Shown here one piece after another: positions 16,123 to 24,379 of a stretch of DNA of 62,779 nt. The notes under the pieces were generated by a model. That model saw nothing but the letters and a program-made list of their open reading frames with translations, did not search any database and was not told the origin of the DNA. Within the stretch, counting starts at the first letter, position 1, and every line of letters starts with the position of its first letter. The position numbers and the translations under genes were made by a program. Source of the DNA: Rhizobium ruizarguesonis (GTDB lineage Bacteria > Pseudomonadota > Alphaproteobacteria > Rhizobiales > Rhizobiaceae); assembly GCF_012349115.1 (NCBI RefSeq), contig NZ_PQIG01000095.1, forward strand, positions 1 through 62,779, read 5' to 3'.

Positions 16123-16896
16123 TTATTGGCCGTAAACGTCGAAGTCGAAGTACTTGTCCTGGATCTTCTTGTACTCACCGCTGGCGCGGATCGCAGCGAT
16201 CGCCGTGTTCAGCTTCTCCCTGAGCGGATCGCCCTGGCGGATGGCAATACCTGCGCCGTTGCCGTTGATTTCCTTGTCGACCGGCAGGGTCGTCAGGATC
16301 TTGCAGCAGGCGCCGGCGTCGGACTTCACCCATTCGGAGAGAACGACGACGTCGTCGATGACGGCGTCGACACGGCCGCTGGCAACGTCGAGCTTGTATT
16401 CGTCAGCTGTGGGATAAAGCTTGAGTTCGGTGTCGGCGAGATGCTTCTCGGCATAGTTGGCGTGCGTCGTGGAGGTCTGCGCGCCGATCACCTTGCCCTT
16501 GAGGCCGGCGACATCGGTGATCGTCGAATCCTTCGGCACGGCAATGGCCGGCGGGGTGTTGTAGTATTTGTTTGAGAAGTCGACGAGCTTCAGACGCTCC
16601 GGCGTGATCGACATGGAGGAGACGATCATGTCGAACTTCTTGGCATTGAGCGCCGGGATGATGCCGTCCCAGTCGGTGCTGACGAAGGTACATTCGGCCT
16701 TCATTTCAGCGCACAGCGCCTTGGTGATGTCGATGTCGAAGCCCTGGATCGTGCCGCTGGCATCGACGAATTCGAAGGGCGGATAGGTCGAATCGGTGCC
16801 GATCACATATTTCTCGCCATCGGCCATTGCCGAGCCGGCAAAAAGGGACATCGCCGCGATCGAGGCTGCCGCGAAAATACGGGTAGGATTAAGCAT
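16123..16896 (-). CDS. Polar amino-acid ABC transporter substrate-binding protein
   Basis: A 257-residue protein with a Sec signal peptide (cleavage near SAMA|DGEK) and the bacterial extracellular family 3 fold: YVIGTDSTYPPFEFVDASGTIQGFDIDITKALC, then FDMIVSSMSITPERLKLVDFSNKYY. An Asp in GRVDAVIDD and an Arg in SMSITPERLK are the usual amino-acid-binding positions. It resembles HisJ/ArgT/NocT-like proteins for basic amino acids or opines; the ligand is not resolved. It is the first gene of the operon with the two permeases. Confidence 0.9.
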   Translation of the reverse strand: MLNPTRIFAAASIAAMSLFAGSAMADGEKYVIGTDSTYPPFEFVDASGTIQGFDIDITKALCAEMKAECTFVSTDWDGIIPALNAKKFDMIVSSMSITPERLKLVDFSNKYYNTPPAIAVPKDSTITDVAGLKGKVIGAQTSTTHANYAEKHLADTELKLYPTADEYKLDVASGRVDAVIDDVVVLSEWVKSDAGACCKILTTLPVDKEINGNGAGIAIRQGDPLREKLNTAIAAIRASGEYKKIQDKYFDFDVYGQ

Positions 16897-17227
16897 GAGG
16901 ATCCTCTCTGTTGGTAGCCGTCGCTCCTTTTTCTCTTGGGCTGACGGCCGCAGTTCAACGGTGCCGAGACCGCCTTGCGGCGATAATCAGACTTTTTTTC
17001 ACAGAATTGCAACACAAATCCCATCGCAATTGTGCGGTGCAAATAACAGGCGAGATGAACGCCGGCAGACTGCAACATTCACGCGAGGTTAATCCTCCAC
17101 TTCCTAGAACCGGAACAAATCGGCGGCTCGGCAATTGCCATTCCGCCGTTTCGCCTCATTGCGAAGCTAGGGGCGGAACCAGGGCCTGGCGGCCTTCAAG
17201 AAGCTCAAACAGGATCGAGGAAACCCG
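16897..17227. other. Divergent intergenic region, amino-acid importer / OmpA gene
   Basis: About 330 bases holding the promoters of both divergent genes. It includes an AT-rich tract (GACTTTTTTTCACAG) and an imperfect inverted motif around GCAATTGTGC. I could not assign promoters with confidence and saw no additional gene. Confidence 0.4.
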
Positions 17228-19405
17228 ATGGGCATGAAATCAAGATTGTTCGCGAGCGCGGCTTTTCCGCTGCTTTCTCTTTCGCTGGCTTTGCAGCCGG
17301 CATCGGCGATGGCGGCCGTACGCGACGTCGCGACGCAGGCCTCGGCCGTGCAGCAGGCCGAGCAAGGCAGCTTCGAGGTGGCGCAGGATGCGCCTTCCGA
17401 AGAGGAGCTGCTGAAGAAGAAGCGCAAGCAGAAGGAGGAAGCTCCGGCCGAACAGGCGCCGGCCGCCGAGAAGCCGGCGCAGAAGGAAGCGCCCGCCGAA
17501 AAGCCGAAGGCTGAGCGTAAGGAAGCTCCGGCGCCCGAACCCAAGGCAGAGCCGGAACCGCCCAAGGCCGAAGCGGCGCCGAAAGAGGCGCCTGCGCTGC
17601 AGCCGGAAAGCAAGCCGGAGCGGAAAGCCAAATCGGAAGCCCAGCCCGAGGCGAAGCCGGAGGCCGAGCCGCAGCCGGAACAGCAGCAGCCCGTAACCCA
17701 GGACAAGCCGAAAAAGCCGAAGAAACAGGAAACGCAGCAGGCCGAGCCCGAACAGCAGCCGGCGGCAAAGGAAGCGCAGCCGGAGACGGATCAGGCACAG
17801 CCAGAAGCCAAGCCGGAAGGCGGCAAGCGGGACAAAGGACAGGACAAGGCCCAGGGCCGGGATAAAGGCAAGGGCAAGGCCGAGAAAGAGGCCCAGCCTG
17901 CCGCTCCCGAGGCCGTGACGCCGACTGCGGAAACGGCCAAGCCCGAAGCCACGCCGGAGGAAAAACCCGCCGCCGAGGCGCCGGCCGAGAAAAAGCCGGC
18001 AAAGGGCAAGACTGCGGCACCCGCAGACAAGCCGAGCGAAGAGAAGGCGACCGAAGACAAGGCGGCGGCCCCGGAAGCTGCGCCCGCCGAAAAGCCCAAG
18101 GATGGTACGGCGGCAAAGCCTGCCGGTGAACAGCCCGCCGCGCCCGCGACCGACACTGCCCAGCCGCTGCCGGATGCCAGCGGCGGCCAGCAGGTCGAGC
18201 AGGCCATTCCGGCGCCGGAAAAGGCTTCTCCCGAGGAGCTGGAGCGCCGCAAGAAGATTGCCGCCGATCCGGCCAAGAGCAACGAAACCGTCGTGCTGCC
18301 GGTCGAGAACGGCGCGGCCGTGCTCGACAGCGACAAGGATGCCGACCGCAGCAAGGGCCGGGAAGGCCGCCGCGACCGCGACAAGCAGCGCGCCGACAGC
18401 CAGGAGGTGAAGGTGCCGACCTCGGATGCCGATGCACAGGCTTTGAGCGGTGCCAAAGCGCCGGCGCCAGTCAAACTCGAGGCGGTGACCCGCGAGAAGG
18501 GCAGGAAGCTCGACGAGCGGCCGCAATTCGTCCGTCCCGACGGCGCGCGCTTCGACGACCGTGGTGACGACAGCCGTGTGATCATCCAGTACGACAACAG
18601 GACGATCGTGCGCGGCGACGACGACAGGCGCTTCCTGCGCGACGGCGAACGGCCGAGCTACGAAGAGCTGTCCGGCGACCGCTACCGCGAGACGATCGCG
18701 CGACCGGAAGGCTATCGCATCGTCACGATCCGCAACCGCTACGGCGACATCATCCAGCGGTCGCGCGTTGATGCCCGCGGACGCGAGGACGTGCTCTATT
18801 ATTCCCAGGACCTCTATGACGATCCGGACCGCGACTATTTCGAGGATCCGGGCGCCGACCTGCCGCCGATGCGGCTGCGCGTGCCGCTCAGCGACTACAT
18901 CATCGATACCCGCAGCGACCCGAACCGGGACTATTACGAGTTCCTGAGCGAGCCGCCCGTCGAGCCGGTGGAGCGCGTCTATTCGCTGGATGAGGTGAAA
19001 TATTCGGCCCGTATCCGCGACAAGGTGCGCCGCATCGACCTCGACACGATCACCTTCGCGACCGGCAGCGCCGAGATCCCGATGACCCAGGCGCGCACGT
19101 TGCGCAAGGTCGCCGACGCGATCAGCCAGGTGCTCGAGAAGGATCCGAGCGAAACCTTCCTGATCGAGGGTCATACGGATGCTGTTGGCTCAGACCAGAG
19201 CAACCTGATCCTCTCCGACCAGCGGGCCGAATCGGTCGCTAACGTGCTCTCCGACGTCTACGGCATTGCGCCGGAAAACCTTGCGACGCAGGGCTATGGC
19301 GAGAGCTACCTGAAGGTCAACACGGTAGGCCCGGAACAGGAAAACCGCCGCGTCACCATCCGCCGCGTCACGGCGCTGGTCCGCCCGGTCGCTGCCAACA
19401 GGTAA
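17228..19405 (+). CDS. OmpA-family protein with long Lys/Pro/Glu/Ala-rich linker
   Basis: A 725-residue envelope protein. A Sec signal (residues 1-30, ending near SAMAA) is followed by about 340 residues made almost only of A, E, K, P and Q, clearly disordered and possibly able to span the periplasm. Next comes a charged segment (about 385-600) with RDGERPSYEELSGDRYRETI and RYGDIIQRSRVDARGREDVLYYS. A C-terminal OmpA peptidoglycan-binding domain (about 610-720) carries FLIEGHTDAVGSDQSNLILSDQRAESV with the conserved Asp and Arg for meso-diaminopimelate. AGGAAACCCG precedes the ATG at 17228. It probably tethers the cell wall to another envelope layer. Confidence 0.88.
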   Translation: MGMKSRLFASAAFPLLSLSLALQPASAMAAVRDVATQASAVQQAEQGSFEVAQDAPSEEELLKKKRKQKEEAPAEQAPAAEKPAQKEAPAEKPKAERKEAPAPEPKAEPEPPKAEAAPKEAPALQPESKPERKAKSEAQPEAKPEAEPQPEQQQPVTQDKPKKPKKQETQQAEPEQQPAAKEAQPETDQAQPEAKPEGGKRDKGQDKAQGRDKGKGKAEKEAQPAAPEAVTPTAETAKPEATPEEKPAAEAPAEKKPAKGKTAAPADKPSEEKATEDKAAAPEAAPAEKPKDGTAAKPAGEQPAAPATDTAQPLPDASGGQQVEQAIPAPEKASPEELERRKKIAADPAKSNETVVLPVENGAAVLDSDKDADRSKGREGRRDRDKQRADSQEVKVPTSDADAQALSGAKAPAPVKLEAVTREKGRKLDERPQFVRPDGARFDDRGDDSRVIIQYDNRTIVRGDDDRRFLRDGERPSYEELSGDRYRETIARPEGYRIVTIRNRYGDIIQRSRVDARGREDVLYYSQDLYDDPDRDYFEDPGADLPPMRLRVPLSDYIIDTRSDPNRDYYEFLSEPPVEPVERVYSLDEVKYSARIRDKVRRIDLDTITFATGSAEIPMTQARTLRKVADAISQVLEKDPSETFLIEGHTDAVGSDQSNLILSDQRAESVANVLSDVYGIAPENLATQGYGESYLKVNTVGPEQENRRVTIRRVTALVRPVAANR

Positions 19406-19412
19406 TGATATT

Positions 19413-19432
19413 GCCCCTCCCCGGGGAGGGGC
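19413..19432. terminator. Perfect 20-bp GC palindrome after the OmpA gene
   Basis: GCCCCTCCCCGGGGAGGGGC at 19413-19432 is a perfect inverted repeat eight bases after the OmpA stop. It has no T-run. It could end transcription or be part of the dispersed repeat that follows (19491 onward). Confidence 0.5.
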
Positions 19433-19490
19433 ATCTCGGTCTTGCTTCTTCTTTCAACGTGGCTTGAAAGGTGATTGAGCCGTACGGCTC

Positions 19491-19533
19491 GCTCCCTCTT
19501 CTCCCAGCGGGGAGGTGGCGGCAGGAGAGCGGA
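19491..19533. repeat. Dispersed GCTCCCTCTTCTCC repeat, copy 1
   Basis: GCTCCCTCTTCTCCCAGCGG and the following GGAGGTGGC recur at the right edge of the window (62728 onward). This is a short GC-rich palindromic repeat frequently seen between rhizobial genes. The surrounding 19433-19674 contains no credible gene. Confidence 0.55.
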
Positions 19534-19674
19534 TTGTCGTCGAACATCGGAGGCATTGCGACGCCCTTTAGCGCCTATGCCGCGCTGCCGACGCCCCTGT
19601 CTTTGAATTCATACGGCGCAGATCGCGATGTCGGAATGTCCTCTTGGTGGATTGCCGTATAGTTCGCGGTGCTT

Positions 19675-20763
19675 TTAGCCCACCGTGTCTCCGGTACTTT
19701 TAAGGAAAAAGTGCATTTTCTGGGTATCAATTGGAACACTAATCCTGTCATCCGGGCCAACGCGCGATGACGCGTGGATCTGGGCAGTAAAGGCCGCTGA
19801 CCCGACCTTGCCGATCGCCAGTGTGTATGGACCGAGGGGCTCGATATCGGCGACATGAAGGCTCACAGTTGAAACGTTGGAATCCCCAACCATAGTATGT
19901 TCCGGTCGGATCCCGAGAACCACTGACTGTCCCACTGCCGCCGAAAGGCGCTCGGCTCTTTGTGGGGGAACCGGAATGTTGACCCCACCCTCGGCTTGGA
20001 AGGCAATTCCACCGGCGTTTTGCACAAGTTGCCCCTCGATGAAGTTCATGCTTGGCGAACCGATGAAGGCAGCGACAAAGAGATTCTTCGGAGATTCATA
20101 AAGGGTGATCGGATCTGCGGCCTGTTCGATCCGCCCTTGATTCATAACCACGACCCGATCTGCCATCGTCATCGCCTCTACCTGATCATGTGTAACGTAC
20201 ACGATCGTGGTTTTGAGCCTGCGGTGTAAGAGCTTGATTTCTGTTCGCATTTCAATGCGCAGTTTAGCGTCGAGATTGGACAACGGTTCGTCGAACAGGA
20301 ACACATCCGGCTGGCGAACAATCGCCCGGCCAATCGCCACGCGTTGGCGTTGGCCACCTGAGAGCGCGTTCGGCTTGCGTTTCAAATAGGCACCGAGATT
20401 GAGAATGCGCGCCGCATTTGCAACGGCGGCATCGATGTCCTGCTTCGGCGTTCCGCGCACCTTCATGCCGTAGCCGATGTTTTCGGCGACTGTCATATGC
20501 GGATAGAGCGCGTAATTCTGAAACACCATCGAGCAATTGCGCAGACCCGGGCGCAGCGCAGTAACGTCCCGCTCGCCGATACGGATTTCCCCTGATGTCG
20601 TCTGTTCCAGCCCCGCGATCATCCGCAGTGTGGTTGTCTTCCCGCAGCCGGAAGGTCCGACAAGAACCACGAATTCCTTGTCGGCAATTGCCAAATCGAG
20701 CGGAGGAATGACCTCAACGCTACCAAAGGATTTGGTGACCTGATCCAAACTCACCTGGGACAT
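19675..20763 (-). CDS. CUT1 sugar ABC transporter ATP-binding protein (UgpC/MalK type)
   Basis: A 362-residue ATPase. Walker A is GPSGCGKTT, the Q-loop lies in MVFQNYALYPHMTVAENIGYG, the signature is LSGGQRQRVAIG, Walker B is VFLFDEPLSNLD, and the H-loop is VTHDQVEAMT. A C-terminal TOBE domain runs from about 240 to 360, including VVLGIRPEHT. It is the only ATPase near the CUT1 binding protein and two permeases encoded upstream on the same strand. A 216-bp gap with two palindromic repeats separates it from them. It most likely energises that deoxyribose/pentose-type importer. Confidence 0.9.
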   Translation of the reverse strand: MSQVSLDQVTKSFGSVEVIPPLDLAIADKEFVVLVGPSGCGKTTTLRMIAGLEQTTSGEIRIGERDVTALRPGLRNCSMVFQNYALYPHMTVAENIGYGMKVRGTPKQDIDAAVANAARILNLGAYLKRKPNALSGGQRQRVAIGRAIVRQPDVFLFDEPLSNLDAKLRIEMRTEIKLLHRRLKTTIVYVTHDQVEAMTMADRVVVMNQGRIEQAADPITLYESPKNLFVAAFIGSPSMNFIEGQLVQNAGGIAFQAEGGVNIPVPPQRAERLSAAVGQSVVLGIRPEHTMVGDSNVSTVSLHVADIEPLGPYTLAIGKVGSAAFTAQIHASSRVGPDDRISVPIDTQKMHFFLKSTGDTVG

Positions 20764-20802
20764 GCTGTAACCTTTTCATGAGAATTCCATCGCCTGGCCC
20801 AG

Positions 20803-20848
20803 CGCATCGGCCCCAAAATCGGAATCGATTTTCGGAAAGCACGATGCG
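20803..20848. repeat. Palindrome CGCATC...GATGCG, intergenic repeat
   Basis: CGCATCGGCCCCAAAATCGG and TTTTCGGAAAGCACGATGCG form an imperfect inverted repeat centred on AATCGA, a type seen often between Rhizobium genes. It lies between the sugar-importer ATPase and binding-protein genes. Confidence 0.6.
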
Positions 20849-20861
20849 AGGATTGAAAGAG

Positions 20862-20901
20862 TTAGAGCGTCCTTCGTCCGAAAGGACGCACGGCACTCTA
20901 A
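20862..20901. repeat. RIME-like palindromic element
   Basis: A near copy of the element at 9866-9909: TTAGAGCGTCCTTCGTCCG is followed by AAAGGACGCACGGCACTCTAA. It sits directly behind another palindrome (20803-20848). Together they form a mosaic of two palindromes inside what should be one operon. Confidence 0.65.
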
Positions 20902-20979
20902 GCGGCGATGGTTTGCTTCTTCTTTCAACGATGTCTGATCTCATCCCGGCACCGCCGGGATGAGATGTTGAGGATGGGC

Positions 20980-22434
20980 TTACTTCGCAGGCAGGCCCAT
21001 CGACGAACGATAGGCTGCCAGTTGCTTGTCGCGGCCGAACTCCTCCGTCAGCTTGTTCCATCCGGCAGCCACGGTATCCAGCGCCTGCTGCGGCGTCACC
21101 TCTCCAGCCAATGCCTTGGAAAGCTCGATTTCGAGAATTTCCGTATAGGAGAAATAGCCCGGCAGGCGCATGTCGAGCGCCGTGTTCTTGGCGGTCACCG
21201 CGTCCTTCTGGCTTCCAAGATATTCCTTGGCCTCACGCTCGGAAAAGATCTTCGACCACAACGCCGTATTTGTCGTGTGCGAAAGACGGTATGGATTGAC
21301 GCCTGTGCCGCCGGTAATCGCCGCCTGACCGGAAACCGCCGGGCTCGTCAGGAACTGGATATAGTTCCAAGCGGCCTCCTGGTTCTTGGAGGACGACGGT
21401 ACGGCTGCCTGCCAACCGCCGAAGGCCATGAAGGAAGTCTGGACGACCTCGGGCTGCTTGTCCCACTTCTTGGTCTTGTAGTTCCAGATCTCGTCGGAGC
21501 CCGGCAGCGATGCCGAACCGACATTGCCGGCGACCTTGGACTGCTTCGGGTCGGCGGCGATGACGCCGGTATCGCCCCAGCCGATCGATTCCGCGACCTG
21601 GCCACCGGCAAAGGCCGCGTTCACTTCGCCGAACGAGAAGTTCAGCGCATTTGGCGGCGCCAGTTTCGAAGCGCGAATATATTCCTCCAGGCCGCGTACC
21701 CAGCCCGGATTGTTGACCTGTGCATCCATCGTATCCGGATCGAAGAACATGCCGCCGGGATTGTCGGGATGGCTGGTGTATCCCGCCACGTGACTGAACA
21801 GGAACCAGAATTGCTGGCCACCACGGCGGAAGGCTTCCGCCGTGCCCCAAAGGCCCTTGTCCGGCTGCTGGAAGAATTCAGCGATGTCGAGATACTGCTT
21901 CCATGTCTTCGGCGGGGCAAGATCGTAGCCATACTTCGCCTTGAAGGCGCTCTGGTTCTCCGCGTTTTCAAACAGATCAATGCGGTAGGTATAGGTATGG
22001 GCATCACCGTCCATGGTCTGCGACAGGACCTTGCCGTTCCAGACCATCAGTTGCTCGCGGTAAACCGGCGCGATGTCCTCCCAGTCGGCACCTGATTGCA
22101 TCGCCTTGGGCATTTCCGAGAGAAAATCGGTGAAGTCCGGTGCCCAGGCCGGCGCAAAGGCGACCACGTCGAACGTGTCTTCGCCCGAGGTCAACGAGGT
22201 TACGATTTTCGGATAGAGTTCCGACCACGGAAATTCGACGACATTCACCTTGCCGCAGGTCTTTTCTTCCCAGCCCTTGGCCGCGAGTTGCAGCGCAGAG
22301 GCGATATAGGGGCCTGTCTGCGTCGTGGCGGTGAGCGTGACACCGGTGTAGTCCGGTTCGCACGCGAGCGCGGATGTGACGCCCGCCGCAGCAAGTAGTC
22401 CTGCGGCCGTTGAACTCAATAGCAATCTTCTCAT
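20980..22434 (-). CDS. CUT1 sugar ABC transporter substrate-binding protein
   Basis: A 484-residue extracellular solute-binding protein of family 1. The signal peptide MRRLLLSSTAAGLLAAAG ends near ALA|CEPDY. LTATTQTGPYIASALQLAAKGWEE and FDVVAFAPAWAPDF form the first lobe, and SFMAFGGWQAAVPSSSKNQEAAWNYIQFL is a typical hinge/lobe-2 stretch. GGGGAGG precedes the ATG at 22434. The position directly upstream of two permeases, a ribokinase and deoC suggests that it binds deoxyribose, a deoxynucleoside or a related pentose. The ligand is inferred from context only. Confidence 0.88.
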   Translation of the reverse strand: MRRLLLSSTAAGLLAAAGVTSALACEPDYTGVTLTATTQTGPYIASALQLAAKGWEEKTCGKVNVVEFPWSELYPKIVTSLTSGEDTFDVVAFAPAWAPDFTDFLSEMPKAMQSGADWEDIAPVYREQLMVWNGKVLSQTMDGDAHTYTYRIDLFENAENQSAFKAKYGYDLAPPKTWKQYLDIAEFFQQPDKGLWGTAEAFRRGGQQFWFLFSHVAGYTSHPDNPGGMFFDPDTMDAQVNNPGWVRGLEEYIRASKLAPPNALNFSFGEVNAAFAGGQVAESIGWGDTGVIAADPKQSKVAGNVGSASLPGSDEIWNYKTKKWDKQPEVVQTSFMAFGGWQAAVPSSSKNQEAAWNYIQFLTSPAVSGQAAITGGTGVNPYRLSHTTNTALWSKIFSEREAKEYLGSQKDAVTAKNTALDMRLPGYFSYTEILEIELSKALAGEVTPQQALDTVAAGWNKLTEEFGRDKQLAAYRSSMGLPAK

Positions 22435-22478
22435 GTTTTCCTCCCCGGAATTGAACAATGACTAGGCTTGTCGAACGG

Positions 22479-23507
22479 TCACTTTATTGCTCCTAAAAGC
22501 AGGCCAGACCGCATCAGCCTGCTCAAAATGCCCGCCATGACGACCATGGGTATGATCGCGACCAGGGCGGCTGCCGATATCGACCACCACTCGTCGCCGC
22601 GCTGGCTGTTTTGCCCTGCGACGAGAATGGGAAGGGTCTGCCATTTGGAACTGGTCAGGAAGAGTGCGAACAGGAACTCGTTCCAGACGAAGGCGAGCGT
22701 GATCATGAATGTCGCGATCAGGCCCGGCTTGGACATGGGCAGGACGATACCGAAGAAAATTCTCCACGACGGCACATTGTCGACCATCGCCGCCTCTTCG
22801 ACTTCCACCGGCAGTGCCGCAAAGAAATCGCGCATCAGCCAGATCACGATCGGCAGCGAGAAGGCGACATAGGCGAAGGTGAGCCCTGTATAGGTGTCCA
22901 CCAGCTTGAACCCCAACTTGCCCATTTCCGTGTACATCAGGAACAAGGCAAAGGCGGCGACGATCGGCGGAAACATGCGCTGGCTGACAAACCAGAAGAC
23001 GATATCATCATTGCCGAGGAGCGGCCCTGGAAGCTTCATTCGGCTGGAGCCGATGGCGAGCGCAAGCGCTGCAACAAAGGCAAAGATCAGCGAAATAGCC
23101 TGCCCGTAGCCCAGCACATGACGGCCGAGAAGATATCCGCCAAAGGCAACAACGACGAAAATCACGCCGGACAGCAGCTTGACCTCGAAGGTGAAGCGCA
23201 CCAGCGCATAGGCTGCCATGGATCCGATGAAGGTGGCCAGCACCGATGCGGAAAGCCCGATGATCGTCGAGGCGATGAAGGTGTTGTAGAACTGGCCGCG
23301 CGCGCCCGACAGAAGCTCGCTCCAGGCTGTCAGCGTCGGGTCGAAGTCGACAAATGGAATATAGGTCGGCCCGCCGACGACGCCGAGCGGCGACTTGAAC
23401 GAGGTGATCGCCACCCAGTAAAGCGGAAAGAAGGTGAAGGCGAGCCAGAGCAGGCAGCCTGCGAGCGCCCACCAGCGGCCGGATCCTTTGAGGTTACGCA
23501 CGCTCAT
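22479..23507 (-). CDS. CUT1 sugar ABC transporter permease (MalG type) with an insertion
   Basis: A 342-residue permease. Typical MalG-type permeases are about 280 residues. The extra length is a hydrophobic block at residues about 108-165 (LLSGVIFVVVAFGGYLLGRHVLGYG, then AISLIFAFVAALALAIGSS), which may add two membrane helices between the usual second and third ones. The EAA loop lies in LPVEVEEAAMVDNVPSWRIFFGIVLPMSKPG. It overlaps the end of the other permease gene by 4 bp. It forms the inner-membrane channel with the protein at 23504-24379. Confidence 0.9.
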   Translation of the reverse strand: MSVRNLKGSGRWWALAGCLLWLAFTFFPLYWVAITSFKSPLGVVGGPTYIPFVDFDPTLTAWSELLSGARGQFYNTFIASTIIGLSASVLATFIGSMAAYALVRFTFEVKLLSGVIFVVVAFGGYLLGRHVLGYGQAISLIFAFVAALALAIGSSRMKLPGPLLGNDDIVFWFVSQRMFPPIVAAFALFLMYTEMGKLGFKLVDTYTGLTFAYVAFSLPIVIWLMRDFFAALPVEVEEAAMVDNVPSWRIFFGIVLPMSKPGLIATFMITLAFVWNEFLFALFLTSSKWQTLPILVAGQNSQRGDEWWSISAAALVAIIPMVVMAGILSRLMRSGLLLGAIK

Positions 23508-24379
23508 TTGTGCTTCTCCAGATAGGGCTTCAGGATGGCGAGATAGACGAGCCCGATCACGGTAATGACGATCAGGAACAGGAAGGAGAGGGCGGAGGTG
23601 TAGCCGAGGTTGAACTTCTTGAAGCCCTCCTGATACGCGAACAAGGTCAGCGTTTCGGTCGAAATGCCGGGCCCTCCGCCTGTCATCACGAACACCGTGT
23701 CGATGATCTTGTAGCTCTCGATGAGGCGGATGAAGACCACCGCCACCGAAATCGGCAGCATCATCGGGAAAGTGATCCCCCAGAACTGCTGCCAGGGACT
23801 GGCATTTTCAAGCGCGGCAGCCTCGTAGACGTCCTCCGGCAGGGTTTGCAGCCCGGCAAGAAGCATCAGGATGACGAAGGGTGTCCACTGCCACACTTCG
23901 ACGGAAATGATGGCGCCGATAGCCCATCTGGTCTGAGTCAGAAACGGCAGGTTGGGAAAGCCGAAGGCGGTCATCAACTCATTGAGCGGGCCCATTGTCG
24001 GGTTGAGGATCTGGCGGGCAATGAGTGCAACGGCGACGGGCGCCACCAGCATTGGCACCAGGAAGCTGACCCGGAACAAACCTTCGCCAGGCACCCGACG
24101 GCTGAGCGCCAGCGCCACGGAAAAACCGATGACATACTGCAGCGACACCGCAACAAAAGCGATGATCGTCGTCGTCCAGGTGACACTCCAGAAGCGCGGG
24201 TTCTGAAGCAATTCCGCATAGTTGCCGAAGCCGACGAAATGCGCGGGGATCGGCGGTACGAGCCGCAGGCTCATGAAGCTGGTGGTCAGCGAATAGATCA
24301 GCGGGAAGATCGAGATTACCAGCACGATCAGCAACGCCGGCCAGATGAAGAAGTGTTTGACCGGATCGTTGCGGGTCAT
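23504..24379 (-). CDS. CUT1 sugar ABC transporter permease (MalF/UgpA type)
   Basis: A 291-residue permease with six spans. The EAA loop is LPEDVYEAAALENASPWQQFWGITFPMMLP, and the C-terminal part has FVMTGGGPGISTETLTLFAYQEGFKKFNLGYTSALSFL, a hallmark of the family. The start overlaps the stop of the upstream kinase (4 bp). Translational coupling through kinase, permease and permease indicates one polycistronic message from deoC downward. Confidence 0.91.
   Translation of the reverse strand: MTRNDPVKHFFIWPALLIVLVISIFPLIYSLTTSFMSLRLVPPIPAHFVGFGNYAELLQNPRFWSVTWTTTIIAFVAVSLQYVIGFSVALALSRRVPGEGLFRVSFLVPMLVAPVAVALIARQILNPTMGPLNELMTAFGFPNLPFLTQTRWAIGAIISVEVWQWTPFVILMLLAGLQTLPEDVYEAAALENASPWQQFWGITFPMMLPISVAVVFIRLIESYKIIDTVFVMTGGGPGISTETLTLFAYQEGFKKFNLGYTSALSFLFLIVITVIGLVYLAILKPYLEKHK

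Noticed and set aside
17400..18300. Repetitive GCCGGAGAAGCCG-like units resembling tandem repeats or a CRISPR array
   Set aside because: They are irregular, in frame and coding (Lys/Pro/Glu/Ala linker). There are no constant repeats with unique spacers.
17240..19174. A 644-codon open frame antisense to the OmpA-type gene, rich in Arg, Leu and Gly
   Set aside because: It is a by-product of the GC-rich low-complexity linker. It has no ribosome binding site or recognisable domain, while the plus strand has a signal peptide and an OmpA domain.
20908..22095. A 395-codon plus-strand frame opposite the CUT1 binding-protein gene
   Set aside because: Shadow of a clear binding-protein gene, without signal or motif.
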